Of a stretch of 34,185 nucleotides of DNA, positions 24,905 to 31,654 are shown one piece after another. A model generated the notes under the pieces. The model did not search any database, was not told the DNA's origin, and saw nothing but the letters and a program-made list of their open reading frames with translations. Position numbers and translations under genes: made by a program. This DNA comes from Candidatus Gastranaerophilales bacterium. GTDB lineage: Bacteria > Cyanobacteriota > Vampirovibrionia > Gastranaerophilales > Gastranaerophilaceae. Position 1 is the first letter of the stretch. Each line of letters starts with the position of its first letter. The DNA lies in assembly GCA_944322885.1 (NCBI GenBank), contig CALUQH010000026.1, forward strand, positions 1-34,185. Reading direction: 5' to 3'.

Positions 24905-25238
24905 ACATATTTTTTTCATTTAATCTTTCAGCTTTAGCAACTGCTTCTCTTAAAAAATCATAGTTAAACATTGATTTTTGAATATAAACATCTTTTTTTG
25001 ATCCGTTTAATACAGTCGCCTTAAGGCCCCACCAATACTCTTTATTAGATTCTATAAAAACTTTTACCGGATTCTTTTTCATTTTATCCTGCAAAGAACC
25101 TACAACCCGACCGTGTTCAACTCTGGCATCAACCGAGCAAGGCATTCGTTCAAACAATTCTTCAAGTTTACTATTTGCACTCGGTCTTACATATAAACCG
25201 TTAAAATTTTGTTGGGAAGTAATTTTATCCACACGCAT
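24903..25238 (-). CDS. NFNG-tagged small protein, 111 aa, unknown function
   Basis: It begins MRVDKITSQQNFNGLYVRPS; the NFNG at 11-14 matches the NFTG near the N-termini of two nearby proteins (the AAA+ ATPase and the 222-aa protein). The remainder is a small alpha/beta protein with a conserved-looking WWGLKATVLNGSKKDVYI segment. No signal peptide or membrane helix. GGAAAGGGG precedes ATG, and TGC-TATACT lies about 30 bp upstream as an extended -10. It shares a terminator with the tRNA. The function is not known. Confidence 0.7.
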   Translation of the reverse strand: MRVDKITSQQNFNGLYVRPSANSKLEELFERMPCSVDARVEHGRVVGSLQDKMKKNPVKVFIESNKEYWWGLKATVLNGSKKDVYIQKSMFNYDFLREAVAKAERLNEKNM

Positions 25239-25388
25239 AAATACCCCTTTCCTGACTTAAGTTTTAGTATAGCACAAAAATCTTTAACTTATTGTGCCAT
25301 TGAAAAAGAGAGGTGGTGTTTAATTGTTAAAAACGAAAGAAAGCCCGCTCGTCTTATGGAAAAACGTCTCCAAATTTAATATTGTTGA

Positions 25389-25437
25389 TAATTTACCCTG
25401 ATAGTGAATGCAAAATTTATAAGGATAAGGTAAATTA
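25389..25437. promoter_or_regulatory. Inverted repeat upstream of the cupin gene
   Basis: TAATTTACC (25389-25397) and GGTAAATTA (25429-25437) are perfect 9-bp complements separated by 31 bp, ending 21 bp before ATG. It may be an operator pair or a leader hairpin close to the ribosome site. Confidence 0.45.
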
Positions 25438-25458
25438 CGAGGGTAAAGGAGGAATAAA

Positions 25459-25764
25459 ATGTTTTATAATGTATTAAAAGCAAAAGATATTATTGATTTA
25501 GGGGAAGAAAAATTCAAACGTGAAGTTTTAATGGAAGATAATAACAATTGCCTTTCTGTTATTGCAATCAAGAAAAATGAAATTATTGATACGCATACAT
25601 CAATATGTGATGCGGCCGTTTATGTTTTAGACGGGGAAATAGAATTACATTTTGATGCCGAAAAATTCAAAGTTGATAAGGGTGAAATTCTTATGTTTAA
25701 AAAAGATAGAGAGCACAAAGTCGTTGCCCTCAAAGACAGTAAATTCTTTTTAATAAAAATCTAA
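25459..25764 (+). CDS. Small cupin-domain protein, 101 aa
   Basis: The sequence fits a single conserved beta-barrel cupin: IIDTHTSICDAAVYVLDGEIELHFD (first motif, about 42-66) and VDKGEILMFKKDREHKVVAL (second motif, about 72-91). Only some of the usual metal-binding histidines are present (H46 and H86 are visible). Roles range from sugar or metabolite binding to stress response. A near-perfect ribosome site (AAAGGAGG) precedes ATG. A terminator follows directly, so it is a single-gene unit. Confidence 0.82.
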   Translation: MFYNVLKAKDIIDLGEEKFKREVLMEDNNNCLSVIAIKKNEIIDTHTSICDAAVYVLDGEIELHFDAEKFKVDKGEILMFKKDREHKVVALKDSKFFLIKI

Positions 25765-25796
25765 CAAAAAAAGGAGCCATAGCTCCTTTTTTTGTT
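25763..25796. terminator. Bidirectional terminator between the cupin and AAA+ genes
   Basis: AACAAAAAAAGGAGC, loop CATA, GCTCCTTTTTTTGTT. It serves the cupin gene, and in reverse the AAA+ gene whose stop is at 25795. Confidence 0.88.
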
Positions 25797-27330
25797 AATT
25801 TCTTATATTATAGCTGGCAAATCCGATTGGCCTTCTTGAAGATTTATTATTAACAGATGAAAAATCATCTATAGCTTTTGTAAAATCTTCAAAAATCAAG
25901 CGCATATTTTCAATATCTTCATTTTTAAAAGTTCCGTTTTCCATTTTTTGATATATACCGGCTCGTTCAAAAGCTCGTTCATTGGCACTGTTAACAATAT
26001 GTGCAATATCTGCACCTGTTGCTTTTATTTTTAAGAGCTGCTCGGCAACTTTGTCTTTCGGGAAGTCCAATGCCAGCGGCTTATTCTGTGTGTGTATATC
26101 AAAAATTTTTAGTACAGCCTCTTTTGTATCCGGGGCCTTTATTTCGATATGTTTTCCAAAACGCCCGGAACGGGTAATTGCACTGTCAAGCATGTCCAAT
26201 CTGTTTGTGGCGGTAACAACAAATATATCATCTCCGTTCTTTTCAACATCACTCATTAACGTCAAAAGCTGATTTACAACCTTGTCACCGTATACATCAG
26301 CACCGCCTCTTCTTTTTGCTACCGCATCAAATTCATCAATAAATATTATTGACGGCTGATTTTCTCTGGCAGTATCAAAAAGTTTACGCCAGTTTTCTTC
26401 AGATTGCCCGACCCATTTTGATTCCATCTCAAGTCCGTTCAATTTTATAAATTCTGCATTTGTTTCATTTGCTAAAGCTTGAGCAATAAGAGTTTTACCC
26501 GTTCCCGGAGGCCCGTATAAGATATAACCATGGTTTATAATACTATGTTTATAAGCACCGGGGTATTTTATCGGATACAAAATTCCCTTTTTTAATTCAT
26601 TTATAGCACTGTCCTGTCCGCCAACATCCGCAAAAGAAAGTTTTTTACCCTTTCCCGAAAGTGTCTGTAAAATTGAATAAATAGATTTTTGATTTTGGCG
26701 TTTAATTACAGGATTAACCTCATTCGTAAAATCAAAAGTTCTCACAAATGTATCTCTAAGCATGCTTAAATCAGCTAAAGGTTTATCTTTTATTTTCAAA
26801 TCACTGTCATTTATCTTCAAAACATCTTCCGTCTCAAGATAAAAGCTGTCACCTTTATTCATAGTATAGGCAGATTTACCGCTTTTCAAAATAAAATCAA
26901 ATTCATTAGGATTATAAGCCTCCAGCTCATTATTACTATTTTTAAATAACACAAGAGAAGCTTTTAAATTATCATCCTCAATATAGAAAAAACGTTTCAT
27001 GATGTTGTGAAAAGAATTTCCTATTCCTTTCAGACTTTTTTGAGCAGATTTTAGCGTTTCATCAATAACTATAACATCGCCCTGTTGTATAAGCTGTAAA
27101 ACAGAAGCCAGACGGTCTTCAAGCGGAATTTTTTTTACATGCGCAAGAGCAGTTGATTGTATCCCTGTAAAATTAATCTGATGATAAAATTTATATCCGG
27201 GCAAAGTTGAAATCTGCCAACTCGCCGAATTTACAGATTTATTTTGACTTTGTACAGGTTTTGTATTGTTATTTAGTACATTATTAGTGTATTGCGGACA
27301 ATAATAATTTTGAACAGGGCTTATTTTCAT
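25795..27330 (-). CDS. AAA+ ATPase with lineage-specific N-terminal half
   Basis: This 511-aa protein has one classical AAA domain: GPPGTGKT (273-280), IIFIDEFDA with D332-E333, TATNR with sensor N376 and SGRFGKHIE with the arginine finger near R390; it resembles the second half of FtsH or Cdc48 ATPases. No protease motif is seen. The first 220 residues are not recognised and contain INFTG at 52-56. ATG 27330 is preferred to GTG 27336 because AAGGAGG stands 7 nt before it. It should remodel or unfold a protein partner. It is divergent from the NFTG-tagged 222-aa gene, with two 12-bp palindromes between them. Confidence 0.88.
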   Translation of the reverse strand: MKISPVQNYYCPQYTNNVLNNNTKPVQSQNKSVNSASWQISTLPGYKFYHQINFTGIQSTALAHVKKIPLEDRLASVLQLIQQGDVIVIDETLKSAQKSLKGIGNSFHNIMKRFFYIEDDNLKASLVLFKNSNNELEAYNPNEFDFILKSGKSAYTMNKGDSFYLETEDVLKINDSDLKIKDKPLADLSMLRDTFVRTFDFTNEVNPVIKRQNQKSIYSILQTLSGKGKKLSFADVGGQDSAINELKKGILYPIKYPGAYKHSIINHGYILYGPPGTGKTLIAQALANETNAEFIKLNGLEMESKWVGQSEENWRKLFDTARENQPSIIFIDEFDAVAKRRGGADVYGDKVVNQLLTLMSDVEKNGDDIFVVTATNRLDMLDSAITRSGRFGKHIEIKAPDTKEAVLKIFDIHTQNKPLALDFPKDKVAEQLLKIKATGADIAHIVNSANERAFERAGIYQKMENGTFKNEDIENMRLIFEDFTKAIDDFSSVNNKSSRRPIGFASYNIRN

Positions 27331-27424
27331 ACACACACCTCCTTGGTTCTATGAGATTACTCCTTTTTTTAAAAATCGTCAATAGGCATATCAGATAGAA
27401 AAAATCAGTATTTCGGGCAATATG

Positions 27425-27436
27425 CTACAAATGTAG
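27425..27436. promoter_or_regulatory. Operator-like palindrome CTACAAATGTAG
   Basis: One of two copies, in opposite orientation, of TATACTACAWTTGTAGCA in the divergent region between the AAA+ gene and the 222-aa gene. Confidence 0.55.
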
Positions 27437-27520
27437 TATAAAAATAACAAATTTTGCTCTTTTTGTTTTTCTTATCTTTTAATTTATTATTAAATAATCA
27501 TATTTTTATAAAAAAATATA

Positions 27521-27532
27521 CTACAATTGTAG
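27521..27532. promoter_or_regulatory. Operator-like palindrome CTACAATTGTAG
   Basis: A perfect 12-bp palindrome, 96 bp from the other copy at 27425. The distance is about nine helical turns. Together they could bind one dimeric regulator and loop the DNA. Confidence 0.55.
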
Positions 27533-27637
27533 CAAAAACACTTTTTTATGAATTGTTACATTTATTTACTTAATATTATTCAGAGAACAATAGCAAAAAA
27601 TTTATTTTTCAACCTTTGACTAAAAGGAGAATAAATT

Positions 27638-28306
27638 ATGCAAGTTTATAAAACAACAAATACTAATTTTACGGGTACCTTTATTTTAAAACCCGAAAAT
27701 AACCAAATAAAAGAGGCTATACCAAATATTATAAAAAAAGGCAGACAGCTATTTTACAATATAGAAAGCGAAGGAGATGTTGTGCTTGTCACAAGAGATA
27801 AATATGATAAACGTATTGGCGAATTTATTCAGGCGCAAAATCTAAATTTCAAGTATTATCCTGAAATTTCGACTCAAAGCGGTCTTGATGATGAGGTTCC
27901 GTCAATGCTAAAAAAACTCCTCACCATAAAAAACAATTGTGTAATAAATAATTTGAAAATATTGAATAAATTTTTATCAAACCATAATATTGCACTTAAT
28001 AAACAACGTGAATATTTTGAACAGGCAATAAATACTTTAAGACTCAGCGTTGAAACCCCTAAAATTGAAATCGATGCTAAAGGTATTTTTGTTATACGCG
28101 ATAACCCAAAACAGCGAACGATAAAATCTACGGGGTTCCGTAATGGTACTGCATACATTTATATTTTACCTGATTCTATTAATCAGGAAACAAAAAGATT
28201 TCTGATAGGACAAAACGGTAAACAAATTATAAAAGAATTTACTTCCCCGAAAGATATGCAAAATTTTAATAAAAAATTTAGGAAACTTATAGAATTAGAA
28301 AATTAA
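27638..28306 (+). CDS. NFTG-tagged protein, 222 aa, unknown function
   Basis: It starts MQVYKTTNTNFTGTFILKP, with NFTG at 10-13 as in the neighbouring AAA+ ATPase and the 111-aa protein. The rest is a basic alpha/beta protein with no signal peptide. AAAGGAG precedes ATG. It is divergent from the AAA+ gene and probably co-regulated through the palindromes at 27425 and 27521, so it may be a substrate or partner of the ATPase; this is inference. Two terminator-like hairpins follow within 180 bp. Confidence 0.7.
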   Translation: MQVYKTTNTNFTGTFILKPENNQIKEAIPNIIKKGRQLFYNIESEGDVVLVTRDKYDKRIGEFIQAQNLNFKYYPEISTQSGLDDEVPSMLKKLLTIKNNCVINNLKILNKFLSNHNIALNKQREYFEQAINTLRLSVETPKIEIDAKGIFVIRDNPKQRTIKSTGFRNGTAYIYILPDSINQETKRFLIGQNGKQIIKEFTSPKDMQNFNKKFRKLIELEN

Positions 28307-28460
28307 AAAACAGGCTTATCAGCCCATTTTTCGGCGGCAGCGGGAATTTGCTTAGTCGTAGGCGAGAATATGAAATTTGAGCCGTACGAATAAGTATGCA
28401 AAGCTTACCTTTAAAATTTTCCGACAGAAAATTTTAAGGTTCAATTCACACACCGGCATA

Positions 28461-28486
28461 AAAAAACAGGCCATTAGCCTGTTTTT
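28461..28486 (+). terminator. Intrinsic terminator
   Basis: AAAACAGGC (28463-28471), loop CATTA, GCCTGTTTT (28477-28485). A weaker copy (GGCT-TATC-AGCC then T-run) lies just after the 222-aa gene at 28313-28330. Both are followed by TTTTTCGGC. Confidence 0.75.
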
Positions 28487-28517
28487 CGGCGATTTAGGGG
28501 CTATCATAGAACCGAAC

Positions 28518-28646
28518 TTAATAATGCAAGATAAACAAACCGTATTCAATAATGTATACAACTTCTTCATTGTGTGTATTTACTTCAAATATAAACATAA
28601 GCTCATTAAGTTTATCAAGCAAAATTTTTTTTTCGGCTCGAACCAT
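28518..28646 (-). CDS. Small protein of unknown function, 42 aa
   Basis: ATG at 28646-28644 is preceded by AAGGAGATAAG, a strong ribosome site, and by a good promoter at 28708-28735. The product, starting MVRAEKKILLDKLNELMFIF, has a charged N-terminal helix and then EVNTHNEEVVYIIEYGLFIL. It contains no clear membrane span. The reading frame crosses an A9 run (28625-28633 as T on the plus strand), a place where length errors can occur. The function is unknown. Confidence 0.55.
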   Translation of the reverse strand: MVRAEKKILLDKLNELMFIFEVNTHNEEVVYIIEYGLFILHY

Positions 28647-28707
28647 ATAACTTATCTCCTTAAAAATCTCAAACACATACAATTTTTTTAGCGTTTGTAT
28701 ATTATTT

Positions 28708-28735
28708 TTTATATGACTTTAAAAATTTTTGTCAA
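28708..28735 (-). promoter_or_regulatory. Sigma70 promoter of the 42-aa gene
   Basis: On the minus strand TTGACA (28735-28730), 16-bp spacer, TATAAA (28713-28708). The leader of about 55 nt contains an inverted ATACAA...TTGTAT pair. Confidence 0.65.
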
Positions 28736-28769
28736 TATAAAATCGTCAAAACCCTTGCCAATAGTGCAT

Positions 28770-28783
28770 TGTATTAATACAAG
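28770..28783. promoter_or_regulatory. Operator-like palindrome TTGTATTAATACAA
   Basis: A perfect 14-bp palindrome just upstream of the minus-strand promoter at 28708-28735. Its arms TTGTAT/ATACAA match the palindrome at 8990-9004 near the small HTH genes. Confidence 0.5.
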
Positions 28784-28933
28784 ATTTGGGACAGCTTCTG
28801 ATTATAAGGGGCATAAGCTTTATTAACTTTTGTTAACTTGAAATATCAAATGATATGACATTTTTAAATTTTATACAGTTGTTTTAAATTCTTTCCAATC
28901 CTTAACCGATTTTTCTGGGAGTTGTATTCCGTC

Positions 28934-28976
28934 ATCCAATGCGCAAAATAATATTTTGACGCATTGGATTTTTTGA
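28934..28976 (+). terminator. Long terminator hairpin
   Basis: ATCCAATGCG (28934-28943) and CAAAATA pair with TATTTTG and CGCATTGGAT (28960-28969), a 17-bp stem with a single bulged A, followed by T-rich sequence. No gene is visible just upstream, so it may end an unannotated transcript that starts near 28800. Confidence 0.75.
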
Positions 28977-29020
28977 TTTTTTAGGATTTTTCAAATCAAA
29001 CAGGCTTATTCTGCTTTTTG

Positions 29021-29097
29021 CTTCTAGTCCAAAATAAAATTTTTGTTACTCCAATTCCATAGAAGATTGAAAATCCCGCCGAGTAACAGACTAGAAG
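29021..29097. other. Paired-stem element of unknown nature
   Basis: CTTCTAGTC (29021-29029) pairs with GACTAGAAG (29089-29097), and inside it GTTACTC (29045-29051) pairs with GAGTAAC (29081-29087). There is a 15-nt one-sided bulge and a 29-nt apical region. It could be a structured leader RNA or a recombination or regulatory DNA site. It lies 116 bp before the broken higA. Confidence 0.5.
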
Positions 29098-29212
29098 TCT
29101 TATCAGGTGACAGGTAGGGACAATACTCTATCAGAAGTATCGTATCTTTAATACTTAAGAGGGGATAATTTTACGTAGTACAGACCTTATAATATAAGTA
29201 AAGAGGTCAAAA

Positions 29213-29503
29213 ATGGCAGAACTTATTGAACTTGCAACTGTCGGCGAAATGCTTAAAGAAGAGTTTATTGACGCATTCGGTATTACACAGAATATACTCG
29301 CTGCTGCAATTTTTGTACCGCCAAATAGAATTATCAAATAGTTAAATGAAAGAAGAATTACGGCCGAGATAGATTTACGTTTAACTAAATATTTCGGTCT
29401 TACGCAAGAGTATTTTTTACGTTATCAGGGAGATTACGAATTTCGTATGATGAAATGTAATATTACCGATGACATTGCAAAAATTGTATTGATTAAGGCT
29501 TAG
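29213..29503 (+). pseudogene. higA: HigA-type antitoxin gene interrupted by an amber codon
   Basis: From ATG 29213 (ribosome site AGAGG) the frame reads MAELIELATVGEMLKEEF...NILAAAIFVPPNRIIK, then TAG at 29339-29341, and continues in the same frame LNERRITAEIDLRLTKYFG...YQGDYEFRMM to TAG at 29501. The whole, 96 codons, matches the HigA antitoxin pattern (PGEmLxEEF, NRI, RRIT, RLxKYFG, LQxxYdlr). The amber falls where the family usually has a hydrophobic residue, one base from TTG (Leu), so a nonsense mutation is more likely than recoding. Other genes here end in TAG, which also argues against recoding. No toxin gene lies beside it. Confidence 0.75.
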
Positions 29504-29532
29504 AAAATACTATTCCACTGAGATTTGATACA

Positions 29533-29562
29533 TTGACGGATTTTGGTATCAGGTGGTATAAT
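29533..29562 (+). promoter_or_regulatory. Sigma70 promoter with extended -10
   Basis: TTGACG (29533-29538), 18-bp spacer, TGG-TATAAT (hexamer 29557-29562). It drives the secreted protein at 29594. Confidence 0.75.
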
Positions 29563-29593
29563 AATCAGATACGGTATAAACAAGGAATATGTA

Positions 29594-30085
29594 ATGAAAA
29601 ATTGTATCATAGCATTAATGTGTTTATTATTAGCACCGCCTGTATTTGCATTTGGTAGCTATAAAAAGCTTGATTTTCTAAACGGCGAATCAGCTCCTCA
29701 GTCAAACAAAATCCTTTATGAATATATCTTGAAGGAACAAAATATGACACCTGAGAGGATTAAAGATTTTGCAAGAATTGAACCACAGTCAGTAAAAGCT
29801 TTTGAGGTTGACTTGAACGATGACGGTACTAAAGAAGTTTTAGGAGTTGTCTATTCAACACTTTATATGGGTACAGCCGGGTATTCCTTGTTTATTTTAC
29901 AAAAACAACCTAACGGATATAGCAATATATCCATTTTGGTATTTGAGCCACAAGCTGAAGTATATATTATGAAAGAAATGTCGAACGGATATCATGATAT
30001 TAAACTTTCCGGCTCAAATGGAGATGGCGGACAATATGTGGCAAAGTATAAAGATGGTATGTACCAGTGGGCATACAAACTATAA
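29594..30085 (+). CDS. Secreted protein with a calcium-type loop, 163 aa
   Basis: ATG 29594 is chosen because AAGGAAT precedes it and because it begins a signal peptide (MKNCIIALMCLLLAPPVFA-F). The mature protein contains VDLNDDGTKEVLG (about 72-84), which fits the DxNxDGxxE calcium-binding loop of EF-hand or FG-GAP-like proteins. The following segment, rich in Tyr and Gly (YMGTAGYSLFILQ), looks beta-structured. It acts in the periplasm or outside. The family is not recognised. It lies between the broken higA and the lysozyme-like gene and may be element cargo. Confidence 0.75.
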   Translation: MKNCIIALMCLLLAPPVFAFGSYKKLDFLNGESAPQSNKILYEYILKEQNMTPERIKDFARIEPQSVKAFEVDLNDDGTKEVLGVVYSTLYMGTAGYSLFILQKQPNGYSNISILVFEPQAEVYIMKEMSNGYHDIKLSGSNGDGGQYVAKYKDGMYQWAYKL

Positions 30086-30191
30086 GTTTAAATAAAAACT
30101 TTGCTGCTGAGTAGAAATATAGATAGCATAGCAGGATAGGTATTACAAAGTGATACCTCTATTTTGTGATGAAAAACAGAAAGGAAAAATT

Positions 30192-31166
30192 ATGACAAAA
30201 ACACTAGATGACTTTTACAATGACTTAGGAGCCAGAGAGTCTGGGGGAAATTACAAGGCTGTGAATACTGCGGGTTATATCGGTAAATATCAGATGGGTG
30301 AAGCTGCAATGGTAGATGCGGGTTATTATAAACCAAAACCAAATGGCAATTATAACAACAAATGGGATGGTCAATTTACTGGTAAAGATGGTATTTACAG
30401 TGTTGAAGATTTCTTAGATAACCCTCAGGCTCAGGAGAATGCTCAACGAATTTATAAACAAAAACAGTGGACATATATAAAGAATTTTGCACAAAAATAT
30501 GATGGAAAAACGATAAACGGGATTCCGATTACACAATCTGGTATGCTTGCTGCTACACATTTATTAGGTCAAACCAAACTCTTAAAATATCTTCAAAGTA
30601 ATGGCAGGTATATTCCAAAGGATGGTTATGGCACAAGTATTGAAGAGTATTTAAGAAGGTTTGCCGGTTACGATGTTTCAGAAATCACAGGATTAAAAAG
30701 TAGCAGTACTGCAACTGTTCAACCCAATTCTGCAAAATCGGCAACACCTCAACAACCATCAAAACTTATAAAAATTGGAATAGAAATGAATGTCGACAAA
30801 GACGGCAACCGTATCTTTACACCTCAGGAAATCGGCGAAATGAGCCCTGATGAATTTCAGGAAAATCTTCCGTTAATTGAACAACAGTTAAAAGACGGTC
30901 TAATTAAACCGCAAGCGCAGGATTATTCAGGTTATTTAAATCCGGTCAGTGGTAACAGCAAACTTTTTTCAAGAGAATTGATTTCACAAATGTCTGGTGA
31001 TGAATATACTGCTAATGAACCTGCTATTATGGCGCAATTACAGGCAATCGAAATTCCGACAGATAGCGAACTTGAAACAGCAAGTCTGAGAGGCGGAACA
31101 GTTTATGTAAGACCATACACAAGATCTGACGGCACAGAAGTCCGCGGATATTACAGATCGGTATAA
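30192..31166 (+). CDS. Lysozyme/transglycosylase-like protein with duplicated motif
   Basis: This 324-aa protein opens with LGARESGGNYKAVNTAGYIGKYQMG, a lytic-transglycosylase-like segment with E16 as the likely catalytic acid and GKYQMG as the family's G-x-YQ region. Two copies of a 26-residue motif follow, IFTPQEIGEMSPDEFQENLPLIEQQL (208-233, here quoted in parts: MSPDEFQENLP) and the matching MSGDEYTANEP (258-283), 50 residues apart. The C-terminus YVRPYTRSDGTEVRGYYRS resembles a tail motif seen in phage and exported proteins (from memory). ATG 30192 has AAAGGAAAAA before it. No signal peptide, so phage-type release or a virion-associated role is possible. Confidence 0.78.
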   Translation: MTKTLDDFYNDLGARESGGNYKAVNTAGYIGKYQMGEAAMVDAGYYKPKPNGNYNNKWDGQFTGKDGIYSVEDFLDNPQAQENAQRIYKQKQWTYIKNFAQKYDGKTINGIPITQSGMLAATHLLGQTKLLKYLQSNGRYIPKDGYGTSIEEYLRRFAGYDVSEITGLKSSSTATVQPNSAKSATPQQPSKLIKIGIEMNVDKDGNRIFTPQEIGEMSPDEFQENLPLIEQQLKDGLIKPQAQDYSGYLNPVSGNSKLFSRELISQMSGDEYTANEPAIMAQLQAIEIPTDSELETASLRGGTVYVRPYTRSDGTEVRGYYRSV

Positions 31167-31196
31167 AACAATGCGGAGTATTTGCCTACTCCGCTT

Positions 31197-31403
31197 TTAA
31201 ATTTCTTCTAATAAATTTGCAGTCCAAATAGCATAAATTAATTCGTTCATCCTTGTAACATTCAACTTTTTAAATATTGATCTTTTTAACTTCACGTATT
31301 CATTATAGTCCAGTCCAAGCCAGTCTGTTATTCCCCTGTAATTCTGACCTCTTATAAGCATATATAAAACTTCTGTCTCTTTTGGCGTCAAAGTTTCTAA
31401 CAT
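31197..31403 (-). CDS. Small LuxR-type HTH protein, 68 aa
   Basis: Almost the whole protein is a GerE/LuxR helix-turn-helix: LTPKETEVLYMLIRGQNYRGITDWLGLDYNEYVKLKRSIFKKLNV (about 5-49), with the start LTxxExEVL and the ending KKLNV as in the family. There is no receiver or ligand domain. Its ATG shares its A with the stop TAA of the upstream gene (TAATG), so it is the third of three coupled genes. Confidence 0.78.
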   Translation of the reverse strand: MLETLTPKETEVLYMLIRGQNYRGITDWLGLDYNEYVKLKRSIFKKLNVTRMNELIYAIWTANLLEEI

Positions 31404-31654
31404 TATACATACCTCCTAAACATTTCAAGGCTTACTAAATTATTCTTTATCACATAAAAAGCCAACTGTCGCCTGTTTTGAAGATGAAGTTCTTTCATAA
31501 GTTTTCGTACCCTGTAAATAAATTTGTAAGTTTGTCTTGAATAAAATCGCTTCGCAATCTCACGATATGACAGTCCTGTTAAAAGGTAATACAACTCCTT
31601 CATATCCACAACATCATATAGTCTATCTCCGATATCATAAAACATCTTGAGCAA
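31403..31654 (-). CDS. LuxR-like HTH protein, 83 aa
   Basis: Residues about 18-70 (MKELYYLLTGLSYREIAKRFYSRQ...RVRKLMKELHLQNRRQLAFYVI) fit a divergent LuxR-type HTH, with the LLTGLSYREIAKRF turn and a basic recognition helix. The first 16 residues are a short extra helix. It overlaps the 276-aa gene by 20 bp and the 68-aa gene by 1 bp, and is the middle gene of the trio. Confidence 0.72.
   Translation of the reverse strand: MLKMFYDIGDRLYDVVDMKELYYLLTGLSYREIAKRFYSRQTYKFIYRVRKLMKELHLQNRRQLAFYVIKNNLVSLEMFRRYV

Larger units (their letters stand above)
28647..29212. other. 566-bp stretch with regulatory elements and no supported gene
   Basis: It contains the minus-strand promoter at 28708-28735, the palindrome at 28770-28783, a long terminator hairpin at 28934-28976, a paired-stem element at 29021-29097, and the promoter and ribosome site of the broken higA (TATAAT at 29188-29193). 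I see no ORF with a ribosome site here, and no higB toxin gene upstream of higA where it would be expected. Confidence 0.55.

Noticed and set aside
28352-28691. Longer frames on both strands across 28.35-28.69 kb (104 aa on plus, 72 aa on minus)
   Set aside because: They run through a terminator and have no ribosome sites; the 42-aa frame with promoter and Shine-Dalgarno is the better call.
29339-29341. Recoding of TAG as glutamine in the higA frame
   Set aside because: Other genes end in TAG, no suppressor tRNA is visible, and the position normally holds a hydrophobic residue rather than Gln.
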